This document shows, piece after piece, positions 55,557-64,000 of a DNA stretch of 64,000 nucleotides. The stretch is from Gemmobacter fulvus (GTDB taxonomy: Bacteria; Pseudomonadota; Alphaproteobacteria; Rhodobacterales; Rhodobacteraceae): the NCBI RefSeq assembly GCF_018798885.1, contig NZ_CP076361.1:2137501-2201500 (forward strand), in the 5' to 3' direction. A program made the position numbers and the translations under genes. Position 1 is the first letter of the stretch; every line of letters begins with the position of its first letter. The notes beneath the pieces are model-generated. The model worked only from the letters and a program-made list of their open reading frames with translations, made no database searches and had not been told where the DNA came from.

Positions 55557-55640
55557 TCACATCCGCTCCAACCGGCGAATGGCCAGGGCGAACAGGGCAA
55601 AACTGCCCGCGCCCAGAGCAAGGTAAAGGACATCAAGCAT
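55557..55640 (-). CDS. 27-residue membrane micro-protein leading the kdp operon
   Basis: A 27-codon gene encoding one hydrophobic helix (MLDVLYLALGAGSFALFAL) and a positively charged tail (AIRRLERM). AAGGAG lies six bases before the ATG, and the stop is separated from the kdpF start by a single base, so translation is probably coupled. Similar unnamed small ORFs sit before kdpF in other bacteria, as far as I recall. It may be a further Kdp-associated subunit or a translational leader. There is no signal that it is part of a longer protein. Confidence 0.75.
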   Translation of the reverse strand: MLDVLYLALGAGSFALFALAIRRLERM

Positions 55641-55718
55641 CACGCTCTCCTTGGGATCAGATGGCGCGAGACTGGACCCTTGGGCCGTAAAGGGGCCATG
55701 CGTGTTGCGGGCCTGCCG

Positions 55719-55735
55719 CGTAAAGGCCGCGTAAA
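55719..55735 (-). promoter_or_regulatory. Candidate KdpE binding site (TTTACG-N5-TTTACG)
   Basis: On the minus strand TTTACG occurs twice with five bases between (55735-55730 and 55724-55719). This copies the layout of the E. coli KdpE site, recalled as TTTATA-N5-TTTACA. A third TTTACG lies at 55691-55686, 33 bases (three helical turns) from the second. The site is 79-95 bases upstream of the first kdp-operon start codon. No convincing -10 element was recognised. Confidence 0.55.
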
Positions 55736-55810
55736 GGCCGGCTTGCGGCAGATTAGAATCAGCTTGGGCGCGGACGGGTGTTGGGCGGAAATGCGGCGGG
55801 GCTGAAACGC

Positions 55811-55842
55811 AAAATGCCCGGGCATTTCTGCCCAGGCATTTT
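55811..55842 (-). terminator. Intrinsic terminator of the tRNA-Lys gene
   Basis: AAAATGCC (55811-55818) pairs with GGCATTTT (55835-55842), and the inner GGGCA pairs with TGCCC around a TTTC loop, with one C-A mismatch between the two helices. The stem starts eight bases after the 3' end of the tRNA-Lys gene on the minus strand and ends in TTTT. It is nearly symmetric and could act in both directions. Confidence 0.75.
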
Positions 55843-55849
55843 GACACGG

Positions 55850-55925
55850 TGGTGAGCCGGACAGGATTCGAACCTGTGACCCGCTGATTAAAAGTCAGCT
55901 GCTCTACCAACTGAGCTACCGGCCC
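55850..55925 (-). tRNA. tRNA-Lys (anticodon TTT)
   Basis: A 76-base tRNA including an encoded CCA end. The acceptor stem pairs GGGCCGG with CCGGCTC (one G-T pair), the D-arm contains AGCTCAGTTGGTAGAGC, the anticodon loop is CTTTTAA with anticodon TTT between GCTGA and TCAGC, and the T-arm is ACAGG-TTCGAAT-CCTGT. It is followed by a strong terminator hairpin. Confidence 0.97.
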
Positions 55926-56031
55926 ACAACGTAGCGGCTAACTAGAAAGTTCAGCGGGGGGGGTCAAGGGGCTAATCGCATAAAAGTGGCGCGCTCTGGC
56001 AAAAAGGTGGAATCTGCGCTAGGAGGCCCCC

Positions 56032-56868
56032 ATGACACAGATGTTCCCCCAAGGCCTGCCGTTCATGAAGATGCACGGGGCGGGCAATGACTTCGTGGTG
56101 ATCGACTCGCGCGGGCGCGGGGCGGTGACGACTGCGGCGCTGGCCCGCGCCGTGGGCGACCGCAATCGCGGCGTGGGATTCGATCAGCTGGCCGAGATCC
56201 ACGATGCCGAAGGCGCGGATTTCGCACTGGATTTCTGGAACAGCGATGGCAGCCGGGCCGGGGCCTGCGGCAATGCCACCCGCTGTGTCAGCGATTACAT
56301 GATGCGCCAGTTGGGCCGGGATGCCGTGACGCTGATCACCGCGCGGGGCGGTTTGCAGGCGGTGCGCCGCGCCGATGGTCTGGTGTCGGTCAACATGGGG
56401 CCGCCGCAGCGCGACTGGGCGGATGTGCCGCTGGCGCGCGCGGTGGATACCGATCATCTGCCGCTGCCCGGCGATCCGGTGGCGGTGGGCATGGGCAATC
56501 CGCATTGCGTGTTTTTCGTGCCCGATGCCGATGCGGTGGATGTGACCGGCGAAGGGCGGCGGTTCGAGCTGGACCCGCTGTTCCCGCAAAAGACCAATGT
56601 AGAATTTGCCAGCGTGATCGGGCCGGACCGGCTGCGGATGCGGGTCTGGGAACGCGGGGCGGGCATCACGCTGGCCTGCGGATCGGGGGCCTGTGCCACG
56701 GCGGTTGCGGCGCATCTGCGCGGCCTGACCGGGCGCAAGGTCGCGCTGGAGCTGGATGGCGGCGTGCTGGAGATCGACTGGCGTGACGATGGCGTCTGGA
56801 TGGCCGGGCCGGTGGCGCATGTGTTCGATGCCGTGCTGTCGCCCGCCTTCCTTGCGGGGCTGCTATGA
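56032..56868 (+). CDS. dapF: Diaminopimelate epimerase
   Basis: A 278-residue epimerase that interconverts L,L- and meso-diaminopimelate for lysine and peptidoglycan synthesis in the cytoplasm. The two catalytic cysteines are visible: C79 in CGNATRCV and C216 in [11 protein letters not shown]. The N-terminal [12 protein letters not shown] and GVGFDQL blocks are also typical. AGGAGG precedes the start. Its last four bases overlap the start of mtaB, a pairing common in Rhodobacterales. Confidence 0.96.
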   Translation: MTQMFPQGLPFMKMHGAGNDFVVIDSRGRGAVTTAALARAVGDRNRGVGFDQLAEIHDAEGADFALDFWNSDGSRAGACGNATRCVSDYMMRQLGRDAVTLITARGGLQAVRRADGLVSVNMGPPQRDWADVPLARAVDTDHLPLPGDPVAVGMGNPHCVFFVPDADAVDVTGEGRRFELDPLFPQKTNVEFASVIGPDRLRMRVWERGAGITLACGSGACATAVAAHLRGLTGRKVALELDGGVLEIDWRDDGVWMAGPVAHVFDAVLSPAFLAGLL

Positions 56869-58118
56869 GCGCACCGATCTTCTCGACCCTAGGCTGCCGC
56901 CTGAACGCCTATGAAACCGAAGCGATGAAAGAGCTTGCGGCGGCGGCGGGTGTGGACAATGCGGTGGTGGTGAACACCTGTGCCGTCACCGCCGAGGCGG
57001 TGCGCAAGGCCAAACAGGAAATCCGCCGCCTCGCCCGCGAAAATCCCGGTGCGTCGATCATCGTGACCGGCTGTGCGGCGCAGACCGAACCGGAAACTTT
57101 TGCCAGCATGGCCGAGGTGACAAAGGTGATCGGCAATACCGAAAAGATGCAGGCTGAAACCTGGACCAGCCTGCGCGCGCCCGATCTGATCGGCCTGACC
57201 GAAAAGGTGCAGGTCGATGACATCATGTCGGTGCGCGAAACGGCGGGCCATCTGATCGACGGATTTGGGCGGCACCGCGCCTATGTGCAGGTGCAGAATG
57301 GCTGCGATCACCGCTGCACCTTCTGCATCATCCCCTATGGCCGCGGCAATTCCCGCTCGGTTCCGGCGGGAGTGGTGGTCGATCAGATCAAGCGGCTGGT
57401 CGACAAGGGCTTCAACGAGGTGGTGCTGACCGGCGTTGATCTGACCAGCTGGGGCGCGGATCTGCCCGCCACCCCGCGTCTGGGCGATCTGGTGATGCGG
57501 ATTCTGCGGCTGGTGCCCGATCTGCCGCGCCTGCGCATCAGCTCGATTGATTCGATCGAGGCGGATGACGCGCTGATGGGCGCGATTGCGACCGAGCCGC
57601 GCCTGATGCCGCATCTGCATCTGTCGCTGCAAGCGGGCGATGACATGATCCTGAAACGCATGAAGCGGCGGCATCTGCGCGACGATGCGATACGCTTTTG
57701 CGAAGAGGCCCGCAGCCTGCGCCCGGATATGGTGTTTGGTGCCGATATCATCGCGGGCTTTCCGACCGAAACCGACGAGATGTTCGCCAACAGCCTGAAG
57801 CTGGTCGAGGATTGCGGCCTGACCTTCCTGCATGTGTTCCCGTTCAGCCCGCGCAAGGGCACGCCTGCCGCGCGGATGCCGCAGGTCCGGGGGCCGCTGG
57901 TCAAGGAGCGCGCGGCGCTGCTGCGGGCGGCGGGGGATGCGGCGCTGGCGCGGCATCTGGCGGCGCAGGTCGGGCGGCAGCATCAGGTTCTGATGGAAGG
58001 GCCGCGCATGGGGCGGACCGAACAGTTCACCGAAGTGCAGTTCACCGAAGATCGCGCGGAAGGACAGATCGTCACGGCGCGCATCGCGGGGTTTGCACAG
58101 ACGGCGCTGACCGCCTAA
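56865..58118 (+). CDS. mtaB: tRNA threonylcarbamoyladenosine methylthiotransferase
   Basis: A 417-residue radical-SAM methylthiotransferase that converts t6A37 of tRNA to ms2t6A37. The N-terminal domain binds one cluster (cysteines in [20 protein letters not shown] and [10 protein letters not shown]). The radical-SAM cluster is bound by C147-x3-C151-x2-C154 ([16 protein letters not shown]). A TRAM-like domain lies at the C-terminus. The TLGCRLN motif and single-domain length favour MtaB over MiaB or RimO. Translation is coupled to dapF by an ATGA overlap. Confidence 0.94.
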   Translation: MSAPIFSTLGCRLNAYETEAMKELAAAAGVDNAVVVNTCAVTAEAVRKAKQEIRRLARENPGASIIVTGCAAQTEPETFASMAEVTKVIGNTEKMQAETWTSLRAPDLIGLTEKVQVDDIMSVRETAGHLIDGFGRHRAYVQVQNGCDHRCTFCIIPYGRGNSRSVPAGVVVDQIKRLVDKGFNEVVLTGVDLTSWGADLPATPRLGDLVMRILRLVPDLPRLRISSIDSIEADDALMGAIATEPRLMPHLHLSLQAGDDMILKRMKRRHLRDDAIRFCEEARSLRPDMVFGADIIAGFPTETDEMFANSLKLVEDCGLTFLHVFPFSPRKGTPAARMPQVRGPLVKERAALLRAAGDAALARHLAAQVGRQHQVLMEGPRMGRTEQFTEVQFTEDRAEGQIVTARIAGFAQTALTA

Positions 58119-58142
58119 CCTCGGCCCCGACAGGGGGCCCTT

Positions 58143-60047
58143 ATGGCACATGACCACGCGCTGCACGCTGACCACGCCGAAACAGAGGGGCGGCGCGATG
58201 CGGTGCTGGCCGCCATCACGCTGCTGGGCATGGCGCTGGCGCTGATGGATGCGTTTCTTTGGCCGGGGCCATGGGGCGTGGCCGGGCTGAGTGCGGTCTA
58301 TCTGGCGGCGGGTCTGCCCACGCTGCTGTCGGCGCTGGGCAGCATCTGGCGGCAGCACCGTCTGGATATCGACCTGCTGATGGCCTTGGCCGCGCTTGCG
58401 GCGGCGCTGGTCGGGGCGGCGCTGGAAGGCGCTGTGCTGCTGACTCTGTTCACCCTGTCCGAGGCGCTGGAACACCGGGCCATGGGGCGCGCCCGCCGCG
58501 CGGTCGAGGCGCTGATGGCGCTGCGCCCCGATACCGCCCTGCGCAAGCGGGATGGCTTTGTCGCCGAGGTGCCCACGGCCGAACTGCGCCCCGGGGATCT
58601 TGTGGTGGTGCGGCCCGGCGCGCGGGTGCCGGTGGATGGGGTGATCGTCACCGGCTCTGCCGCGATGGACCTGTCGACCATCACCGGCGAATCGATGCCG
58701 GTGCGCAAGGAACCGGGCGACAAGGTGTTCGAGGCGACCGTGAACCTGAACGGCGTGCTGGAGGTCGAGGTCAGCCGTGCCGTGGCCGAAAGCACCGTGG
58801 CGCAAATGGTGGCGCTGGTGACGCAGGCCGCCGCTGCCAAAGCCCCGTCCGAGCGGTTCTCCGACTGGTTCGGGCAAAGATATACAATCGTTGTGCTGCT
58901 GGGGGCGGTGGCCGCCTTTACCGCCTTTTACCTGTTCGGGCACAGTTTTGACGTGGCGCTGTATCGCGCCGCCACCTTGCTGGTTGCCGCAAGCCCCTGT
59001 GCCATCGTGATCTCGGTGCCTGCCGCCATCCTGTCGGCCCTGTCTGCCGCTGCCCGGGGCGGGGTGCTGTTCAAGGGCGGGGCGGCTCTGGAAATGCTGG
59101 CCGATGTGCGGGCCTTCGCCTTTGACAAGACCGGCACCCTGACGACGGGCCGGGCCGAGGTGACGGGCCTGCACGCGGCGGATGAGGCCGGGTTCCTGCG
59201 CAAACTCGCCGGATTGGAGGCGCAGTCGGAACATCCGATTGCCGAGGCGATCCGGCGCGAGGTGGCCAGCCGGGCGCTAATCCCCGAGACGGTGCGCGAT
59301 GTGCAGGCACATCCGAGCGAAGGCATCACCGGGCAGGATGACACCGGCCCGATCTGGGCCGGAAACCCGCGCATGGCGGCGCGGATGGGGGCCGACCTGC
59401 CGCATCTGCCGGGGCTGAGCGATGGGGCGCAGACGCTGGTCTGGCTGGGGCGCGGCCCCGCCGTGCTGGGCGCGCTGACGGTGGCCGACCGCCCGCGCGC
59501 CAGTGCGCGTGACGGGCTGACGGCGCTGCGGCGGGCCGGGGTTGGCCTTGCGATGATGACCGGCGACCGTCGTGCCGTGGCCGACCGGATCGGGGCCGAG
59601 CTGGGCCTTCTGCCGCCTGAGATCCATGCTGATCTTCTGCCGGAGGACAAGGTGCATCTGGTGGCCAGCCTTGCAGCGCAGGGGCGCGTGGCCTTTGTCG
59701 GTGACGGGGTGAATGATGCGGCGGCGCTGGCGCGGGCCGATGTGGGCATCGCCATGGGGGCGGCAGGCAGCGAGGTGGCCTTGCAGGCGGCGGATGTGGC
59801 TCTGCTGTCGGATGACATGGCGCAACTGGCCGCCGCGCATCGGCTGGCACAGCGCACGGCGCGGATCATCCGGCAGAACCTGATATTCGCGCTGGGGGCG
59901 ATGGCGATATTGGTCGTGGGTGGGCTGTTCTTCGATCTGCCCTTGCCGCTGGCCGTGCTGGGGCATGAGGGGGGCACGGTTCTGGTGGTGCTGAACGGCC
60001 TGCGCCTGCTGGCCGATCCGATCCGCGCGGATCGCCGCAAGACGTGA
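58143..60047 (+). CDS. P1B-4-type heavy-metal-exporting P-type ATPase
   Basis: A 634-residue metal ATPase. A short histidine-rich N-terminus (HDHALHADHAE) replaces the usual heavy-metal-associated domains. TGES is present (TITGESMPV), the transmembrane metal site is SPC (AASPCAIVISVPA, about residue 282), the phosphorylated aspartate is in AFDKTGTLTTG (about 327), and the hinge is VGDGVNDAAAL. SPC together with HEGGT in the last helices (about 607) defines the P1B-4 subgroup, known to export Co, Fe, Zn or Ni. Which metal applies here is unknown. It follows mtaB by 24 bases and ends at a bidirectional terminator. Confidence 0.9.
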   Translation: MAHDHALHADHAETEGRRDAVLAAITLLGMALALMDAFLWPGPWGVAGLSAVYLAAGLPTLLSALGSIWRQHRLDIDLLMALAALAAALVGAALEGAVLLTLFTLSEALEHRAMGRARRAVEALMALRPDTALRKRDGFVAEVPTAELRPGDLVVVRPGARVPVDGVIVTGSAAMDLSTITGESMPVRKEPGDKVFEATVNLNGVLEVEVSRAVAESTVAQMVALVTQAAAAKAPSERFSDWFGQRYTIVVLLGAVAAFTAFYLFGHSFDVALYRAATLLVAASPCAIVISVPAAILSALSAAARGGVLFKGGAALEMLADVRAFAFDKTGTLTTGRAEVTGLHAADEAGFLRKLAGLEAQSEHPIAEAIRREVASRALIPETVRDVQAHPSEGITGQDDTGPIWAGNPRMAARMGADLPHLPGLSDGAQTLVWLGRGPAVLGALTVADRPRASARDGLTALRRAGVGLAMMTGDRRAVADRIGAELGLLPPEIHADLLPEDKVHLVASLAAQGRVAFVGDGVNDAAALARADVGIAMGAAGSEVALQAADVALLSDDMAQLAAAHRLAQRTARIIRQNLIFALGAMAILVVGGLFFDLPLPLAVLGHEGGTVLVVLNGLRLLADPIRADRRKT

Positions 60048-60065
60048 CGCCGCGCCTGCACATGC

Positions 60066-60089
60066 AAAGGGCACCCGAAGGTGCCCTTT
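60066..60089. terminator. Bidirectional intrinsic terminator between the metal ATPase and dnaJ genes
   Basis: AAAGGGCACC (60066-60075) pairs perfectly with GGTGCCCTTT (60080-60089) around a CGAA tetraloop. It lies between the 3' ends of the converging ATPase and dnaJ genes, 18 and 6 bases from their stops. The A- and T-runs make it usable in either direction. Confidence 0.85.
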
Positions 60090-60095
60090 GGTGGT

Positions 60096-61259
60096 TCAGT
60101 TCTTCATGCCATCCCAGAAGCTTTTGACCTTCGAGAAAAAGGACGACGCCTCGGGATTGTTTTCTTCCGACAGCTTTTCAAACTCGCGCAGCAGTTCTTT
60201 CTGCCGTGCGGTCAGGTTCACCGGCGTTTCCACCACCAGCTCGATCAGCAGATCACCGACACCACCACCGCGCAGCGCGGGCATACCCTTGCTGCGCAGG
60301 CGCATCTGCTTGCCGGTCTGGCTGCCTGCGGGCACCTTCACCCGGCTGCGGCCGCCGTCGATGGTGGGCACCTCGACCTCGCCGCCCATGGCGGCAGTGG
60401 TCATCGGCACCGGCACCCGGAAGAACAGATGCACGCCATCGCGCTGGAAGATCGCGTGTTCACGCACCTCGATGAAGATATACAGATCCCCGGTCGGCCC
60501 GCCGCGCAGCCCCGCCTCGCCCTCTCCGGCCAGACGGATGCGGGTGCCGGTTTCCACCCCGGCAGGGATGTTCACCGACAGCGCGCGCTCTTTTTCCACC
60601 CGGCCCGCGCCCTGGCAGACCTTGCAGGGGTTCTTCACCATCTGCCCCATGCCATTGCAGGTGGGGCAGGTGCGTTCGACGGTGAAAAAGCCCTGCTGCG
60701 CCCGCACCTTGCCCATGCCCGAACAGGTCGGGCAGGTGACGGGTTCCGCCCCGCCTTCGGCGCCGGTGCCGTGACAGCTGTCACAGGCGACCGAGGCCGG
60801 CACGTTGATGGTTTTCTGCACGCCCTTGTAGGCTTCTTCCAGCGAGATGCGCAGATTGTAGCGCAGATCGGAACCGCGCTGTGCGCGCGACCGCCCGCCT
60901 GCGCCGCCACCGCGCCCGCCGCCCATGAAATCGCCGAACAGATCTTCGAACACGTCGGAGAAAGCCGAGGCGAAATCGCCCTGACCTGCGCCGCCGGGAT
61001 AGCCGCCGCGCGAGCCGCCGCCGCCCATGCCGCCCTCGAAGGCGGCATGGCCATAGCGGTCATAGGCGGCCTTCTTGTCGGCATCCTTCAGCACGTCATA
61101 GGCTTCGTTCACTTCCTTGAACTGGGCCTCGGCATTCGGATTGTCGGCATTGCGGTCCGGGTGCAGCTCTTTCGCCTTGCTGCGATAGGCTTTCTTCAGC
61201 TCCTCTGCAGAAGCCCCGCGAGATGCGCCGAGCACCTCGTAATAGTCGCGTTTTGCCAT
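60096..61259 (-). CDS. dnaJ: Chaperone protein DnaJ
   Basis: A 387-residue type I DnaJ. The J-domain (1-70) has the HPD motif in [11 protein letters not shown] Gly-rich linker (about 75-120) is followed by four zinc-binding CxxCxGxG repeats ([32 protein letters not shown]) at about 145-210 and the C-terminal substrate domains. It stimulates DnaK's ATPase and delivers unfolded proteins. It lies 75 bases downstream of dnaK with a hairpin in the gap, so it is probably transcribed both with dnaK and at a lower level. Confidence 0.97.
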   Translation of the reverse strand: MAKRDYYEVLGASRGASAEELKKAYRSKAKELHPDRNADNPNAEAQFKEVNEAYDVLKDADKKAAYDRYGHAAFEGGMGGGGSRGGYPGGAGQGDFASAFSDVFEDLFGDFMGGGRGGGAGGRSRAQRGSDLRYNLRISLEEAYKGVQKTINVPASVACDSCHGTGAEGGAEPVTCPTCSGMGKVRAQQGFFTVERTCPTCNGMGQMVKNPCKVCQGAGRVEKERALSVNIPAGVETGTRIRLAGEGEAGLRGGPTGDLYIFIEVREHAIFQRDGVHLFFRVPVPMTTAAMGGEVEVPTIDGGRSRVKVPAGSQTGKQMRLRSKGMPALRGGGVGDLLIELVVETPVNLTARQKELLREFEKLSEENNPEASSFFSKVKSFWDGMKN

Positions 61260-61288
61260 GCCAAACTAACTCCCCTGCGGAACCGGAG

Positions 61289-61316
61289 AGGGGCGGCCCG
61301 TCGCCGGACCGCCCCT
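61289..61316 (-). other. Hairpin between dnaK and dnaJ
   Basis: AGGGGCGG (61289-61296) pairs with CCGCCCCT (61309-61316) in the 75-base gap between the two genes, with a possible small inner CCG/CGG helix. No T-run follows on the minus strand, so it is more likely a stabiliser or partial attenuator than a full terminator. Confidence 0.45.
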
Positions 61317-61334
61317 TTGCCGATGCCTGCGGTC

Positions 61335-63245
61335 TTACTTCCGCTTGCCTTCGCCGAGATCTTCGAAGTCGGCGTCCACAATATCGTCATCGACCGAGCG
61401 GGGACCATCTTCACCGCCGCTGTCGCCTTCGGCAGCAGCCTGTGCCTTGTAGATCGCTTCGCCAAGCCGCATCGCGGCTTCCGTCAGGTTCTGGATGCCA
61501 CCCTTGATCTTGCCCGCATCTTCGGTTTTCAGGGTTTCTTCCAGTGCGCCCATCGCCAGTTCGATCACTTCGACCGTGGACGGATCCACCTTGTCGCTGT
61601 GTTCATCGAGCGATTTCTTGGTGGAGTGCAGCAGACCTTCGGCCTGATTGCGGGTTTCCACCAGTTCGCGGCGGGCCTTGTCGGATTCGGCATTCGCCTC
61701 GGCGTCGCGGACCATCTTTTCGATATCCTCGTCGGACAGACCGCCCGAAGCCTGGATCGTGATGTTCTGCGACCGGCCGGTGCCCTTGTCCTTGGCCGAC
61801 ACCGACACGATGCCGTTGGCGTCAATGTCGAAGGTCACCTCGATCTGCGGCAGGCCGCGCGGGGCGGGCGGAATGTCTTCCAGATTGAACTGGCCGAGCA
61901 TCTTGTTGTCAGCCGCCATTTCGCGTTCGCCCTGGAACACCCGGATCGTCACGGCGTTCTGGTTGTCTTCGGCGGTGGAGAACACCTGGCTCTTCTTGGT
62001 CGGGATCGTGGTGTTGCGGTCGATCAGGCGGGTGAACACGCCGCCCAGCGTCTCGATGCCCAGCGACAGCGGGGTCACGTCGAGCAGAACCACGTCTTTC
62101 ACATCGCCTTGCAGCACGCCGGCCTGAATTGCCGCCCCCAGCGCCACGACCTCATCCGGGTTCACACCCTTGTGCGGTTCCTTGCCGAAGAACTTGGTCA
62201 CTTCCTCGATCACGCGCGGCATCCGGGTCATACCGCCGACCAGAACCACTTCGTCGATGTCGGCAGTGGTCAGACCGGCATCCTTCAGCGCGGCCTGGCA
62301 GGGCTTGATCGAGGCCTTGATCAGATCGCCCACCAGGCTTTCCAGCTTGGCGCGGGTCAGTTTCATCACAAGGTGCAGCGGCGTGCCCGAATTGCGGTCC
62401 ATCGAGATGAACGGCTGGTTGATTTCGGTCTGCTGGCTGGACGAAAGCTCGATCTTGGCCTTTTCGGCAGCTTCCTTCAGGCGCTGAAGCGCCATCTTGT
62501 CATTGGTCAGATCGACGCCATGCTCTTTCTTGAACTCATCCGCGAGGTAGTTCACGATCCGCATGTCGAAGTCTTCGCCACCCAGGAAGGTGTCGCCGTT
62601 GGTCGATTTCACTTCGAACAGGCCATCGTCGATTTCGAGGATGGTGATGTCGAAGGTGCCGCCGCCGAGGTCATAGACCGCGATGGTGCGGGTTTCCTTC
62701 TTGTCCAGACCATAGGCCAGTGCGGCGGCGGTCGGCTCGTTGATGATACGCAGCACTTCCAGACCGGCAATCTTGCCTGCGTCCTTGGTGGCCTGACGCT
62801 GGGCGTCGTTGAAATAGGCGGGAACCGTGATCACGGCCTGCGTGACGGTTTCGCCCAGATAGGCCTCTGCGGTTTCCTTCATCTTCTGAAGGATCATCGC
62901 CGAAACCTGGCTCGGCGAATATTTCTCGCCGCGCACTTCGACCCAAGCGTCGCCATTGCCGCCGTTCACCACGGCGTAAGGCAGGTTTTTCTTGTCTTTG
63001 GCGATATGCGCATCATCGGCGCGACGCCCGATCAGGCGTTTGACGGCAAAGACGGTATTTGCAGGGTTGGTGACAGCCTGCCGCTTGGCGGCTTGGCCCA
63101 CCAGGCGTTCGGTTTCGGTGAAACCGACGATGGACGGGGTGGTACGGGCACCTTCGGAGTTTTCGATGACGCGCGGCTGCGACCCATCCATGATGGCAAC
63201 GCAGGAGTTCGTGGTCCCGAGGTCGATCCCGATGACTTTGGCCAT
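61335..63245 (-). CDS. dnaK: Chaperone protein DnaK (Hsp70)
   Basis: A 636-residue Hsp70. The ATPase domain begins [18 protein letters not shown] and contains the phosphate-binding [17 protein letters not shown] and [14 protein letters not shown] motifs. The substrate-binding domain follows (about 385-500), then a helical lid and an acidic C-terminal tail. It folds proteins with DnaJ and GrpE and controls RpoH activity in proteobacteria. GAAGAGG precedes the start. The RpoH-type promoter is about 110 bases upstream. Confidence 0.98.
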   Translation of the reverse strand: MAKVIGIDLGTTNSCVAIMDGSQPRVIENSEGARTTPSIVGFTETERLVGQAAKRQAVTNPANTVFAVKRLIGRRADDAHIAKDKKNLPYAVVNGGNGDAWVEVRGEKYSPSQVSAMILQKMKETAEAYLGETVTQAVITVPAYFNDAQRQATKDAGKIAGLEVLRIINEPTAAALAYGLDKKETRTIAVYDLGGGTFDITILEIDDGLFEVKSTNGDTFLGGEDFDMRIVNYLADEFKKEHGVDLTNDKMALQRLKEAAEKAKIELSSSQQTEINQPFISMDRNSGTPLHLVMKLTRAKLESLVGDLIKASIKPCQAALKDAGLTTADIDEVVLVGGMTRMPRVIEEVTKFFGKEPHKGVNPDEVVALGAAIQAGVLQGDVKDVVLLDVTPLSLGIETLGGVFTRLIDRNTTIPTKKSQVFSTAEDNQNAVTIRVFQGEREMAADNKMLGQFNLEDIPPAPRGLPQIEVTFDIDANGIVSVSAKDKGTGRSQNITIQASGGLSDEDIEKMVRDAEANAESDKARRELVETRNQAEGLLHSTKKSLDEHSDKVDPSTVEVIELAMGALEETLKTEDAGKIKGGIQNLTEAAMRLGEAIYKAQAAAEGDSGGEDGPRSVDDDIVDADFEDLGEGKRK

Positions 63246-63355
63246 GATATGCTACCTCTTCTTACGGCGATGTTTTGGAGCCGGAGCCATTATGGCCTCC
63301 GTCCCCGATCCCAGATGAGCGGGCCGGGGCGGCCTGCCCCGATCCGGCTTCTCGG

Positions 63356-63387
63356 CGTATATAGGCAGGGGGCTTTCGCGCTGCAAG
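63356..63387 (-). promoter_or_regulatory. RpoH (sigma-32) heat-shock promoter of dnaK
   Basis: On the minus strand CTTG (63387-63384) is followed after 18 bases by CCTATATACG (63365-63356). This fits the alphaproteobacterial RpoH consensus CTTG-N17/18-CYTATNTNNG at every specified position. The transcript would have a leader of roughly 100 bases before the dnaK ATG. No CIRCE element was seen, so control is through RpoH. Confidence 0.75.
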
Positions 63388-63455
63388 CGTAACGGCGCTG
63401 TGAAACCCGACAAGTCAGCGCGAAAATGCAGCCATATGCCGCATTGGGGCACGGG

Positions 63456-64000
63456 TCAGGGTTTGAGCGTGCAGCAACCCGTCAGCGCGGCAGGCTCCGC
63501 CGCCCCGTTCAGGCCGGGGCGCAGCGTGCCGGTCATGGAGATTCCGAAGGCGCGGTCGCTCATGCCATCGCTGCAGGCCTGTGCCACCATGGCGATCTCG
63601 CCGCCCTGCGCGTCCGTGCCAAAGCTGGCCTTGCCGTCGCCATGCGCGCCCAAGGCCATGCGCACCTCGTCCATGCCGGGCTGTTCCAGCCGCACATCCG
63701 CCGCGCCCGGGCTGAGGGTCAGCGACCAGAACGGTTCGGTGCCAAAGCAGCGCATGGTGCGCGCAATCTGCGCCCAATCCTCGCCGGGCTGGCGGCTGAG
63801 GTATTTCAGATAGACCCAGCCTGTCGCCTCTCCGGCGTTGATCTGGCCCCAGGTGCCGGATTTGGACAGGGCCACCAACTCCACCGCCTTTTCATCGCGC
63901 GCCAAAGTGCCGATCACCGGGGCTTTGGAACTGGCTTCGGCGCGGATGTTCAGGCTGTCGCCCGCCGAGACGCCGCTGACATCGAACAGGGCAGGCAGGG
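63456..64000 (-). CDS. SH3-domain protein, N-terminus cut by the window edge
   Basis: The 3' part (about 181 codons) of a gene that continues beyond base 64000. The visible N-terminal half is a bacterial SH3_3-type domain: GDSLNIRAEASSKAPVIGTLARDEKAVELVALSKSGTWGQINAGEATGWVYLKYLSRQ. The rest (from FGTEPFWSLTLSPG) resembles a small beta-rich domain found in predicted envelope proteins of Rhodobacterales. Such proteins are usually exported, but the signal peptide would lie outside the window. The function is unknown. It ends about 70 bases upstream of the dnaK promoter. Confidence 0.75.
   Translation of the reverse strand, partial: LPALFDVSGVSAGDSLNIRAEASSKAPVIGTLARDEKAVELVALSKSGTWGQINAGEATGWVYLKYLSRQPGEDWAQIARTMRCFGTEPFWSLTLSPGAADVRLEQPGMDEVRMALGAHGDGKASFGTDAQGGEIAMVAQACSDGMSDRAFGISMTGTLRPGLNGAAEPAALTGCCTLKP

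Noticed and set aside
55719-55740. Tandem CGCGTAAAGGC repeat as a satellite or start of a CRISPR-like array
   Set aside because: Only two adjacent copies and one partial copy exist, with 11-base periodicity and no spacers; a KdpE operator explains them better.
60081-63392. A 1103-codon open frame on the + strand opposite dnaJ and dnaK
   Set aside because: dnaJ and dnaK are unmistakable on the other strand; the antisense frame is His/Phe/Gly-rich shadow sequence and crosses both genes and the gap between them.

Overview
The window is about 64 kb of high-GC, gene-dense DNA with most codons ending in G or C. It looks like the chromosome of an alphaproteobacterium, probably a member of the Rhodobacterales. 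Signs of this are the dapF-mtaB pair, an exact alphaproteobacterial-type RpoH promoter in front of dnaK, Tat-exported molybdenum hydroxylase genes and several ABC importer operons. The species assignment is inference. There are no rRNA genes, CRISPR arrays, insertion sequences or prophage genes. One tRNA gene (Lys, TTT) is present.

Bases 1-8660 (mostly + strand) hold the end of an M20-type amidase, an ornithine cyclodeaminase-like protein, a LysR regulator on the opposite strand, a RidA protein, an RraA-like protein and a complete peptide/opine-type ABC importer (binding protein, two permeases, two ATPases). This looks like a catabolic locus for an unusual amino-acid derivative.

Bases 8673-22237 form the most striking region. 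Two minus-strand operons each start next to a divergent LysR gene, and the two LysR proteins are close paralogues. The first operon encodes a class-A-like serine hydrolase, a second complete Dpp/Opp-type importer and a fused YkuD-like / M14 zinc-deacylase protein. The second encodes a diaminopimelate decarboxylase, a stand-alone YkuD-like protein and a D-aminopeptidase closely matching the Ochrobactrum enzyme. Nearly identical AT-rich operator-like elements lie upstream of both LysR genes. Together they read as a dedicated uptake and cytoplasmic degradation system for D-amino-acid-containing peptides, most likely peptidoglycan stem peptides. This is the best candidate for an undescribed system.

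Bases 22248-26433 are a ugpBAEC importer operon. Bases 26837-33641 are a surface-polysaccharide cluster (three glycosyltransferase proteins, a DegT-type aminotransferase and a hexapeptide acyltransferase). Bases 33736-38676 are a tightly coupled operon for a periplasmic molybdenum hydroxylase: large subunit, [2Fe-2S] subunit, two-heme cytochrome c and a Crp/Fnr regulator, every junction being an ATGA overlap. Bases 38843-47590 are an unrecognised three-gene operon with a 2378-residue LamG-repeat protein.

Bases 47771-55640 hold the potassium-uptake operon kdpFABCDE on the minus strand, headed by a 27-codon membrane micro-ORF and preceded by KdpE-like operator repeats. tRNA-Lys and its terminator follow. 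The right end has dapF-mtaB, a P1B-4-type metal-exporting ATPase, the chaperone genes dnaK and dnaJ, and the 3' part of an SH3-domain protein gene that runs off the end.
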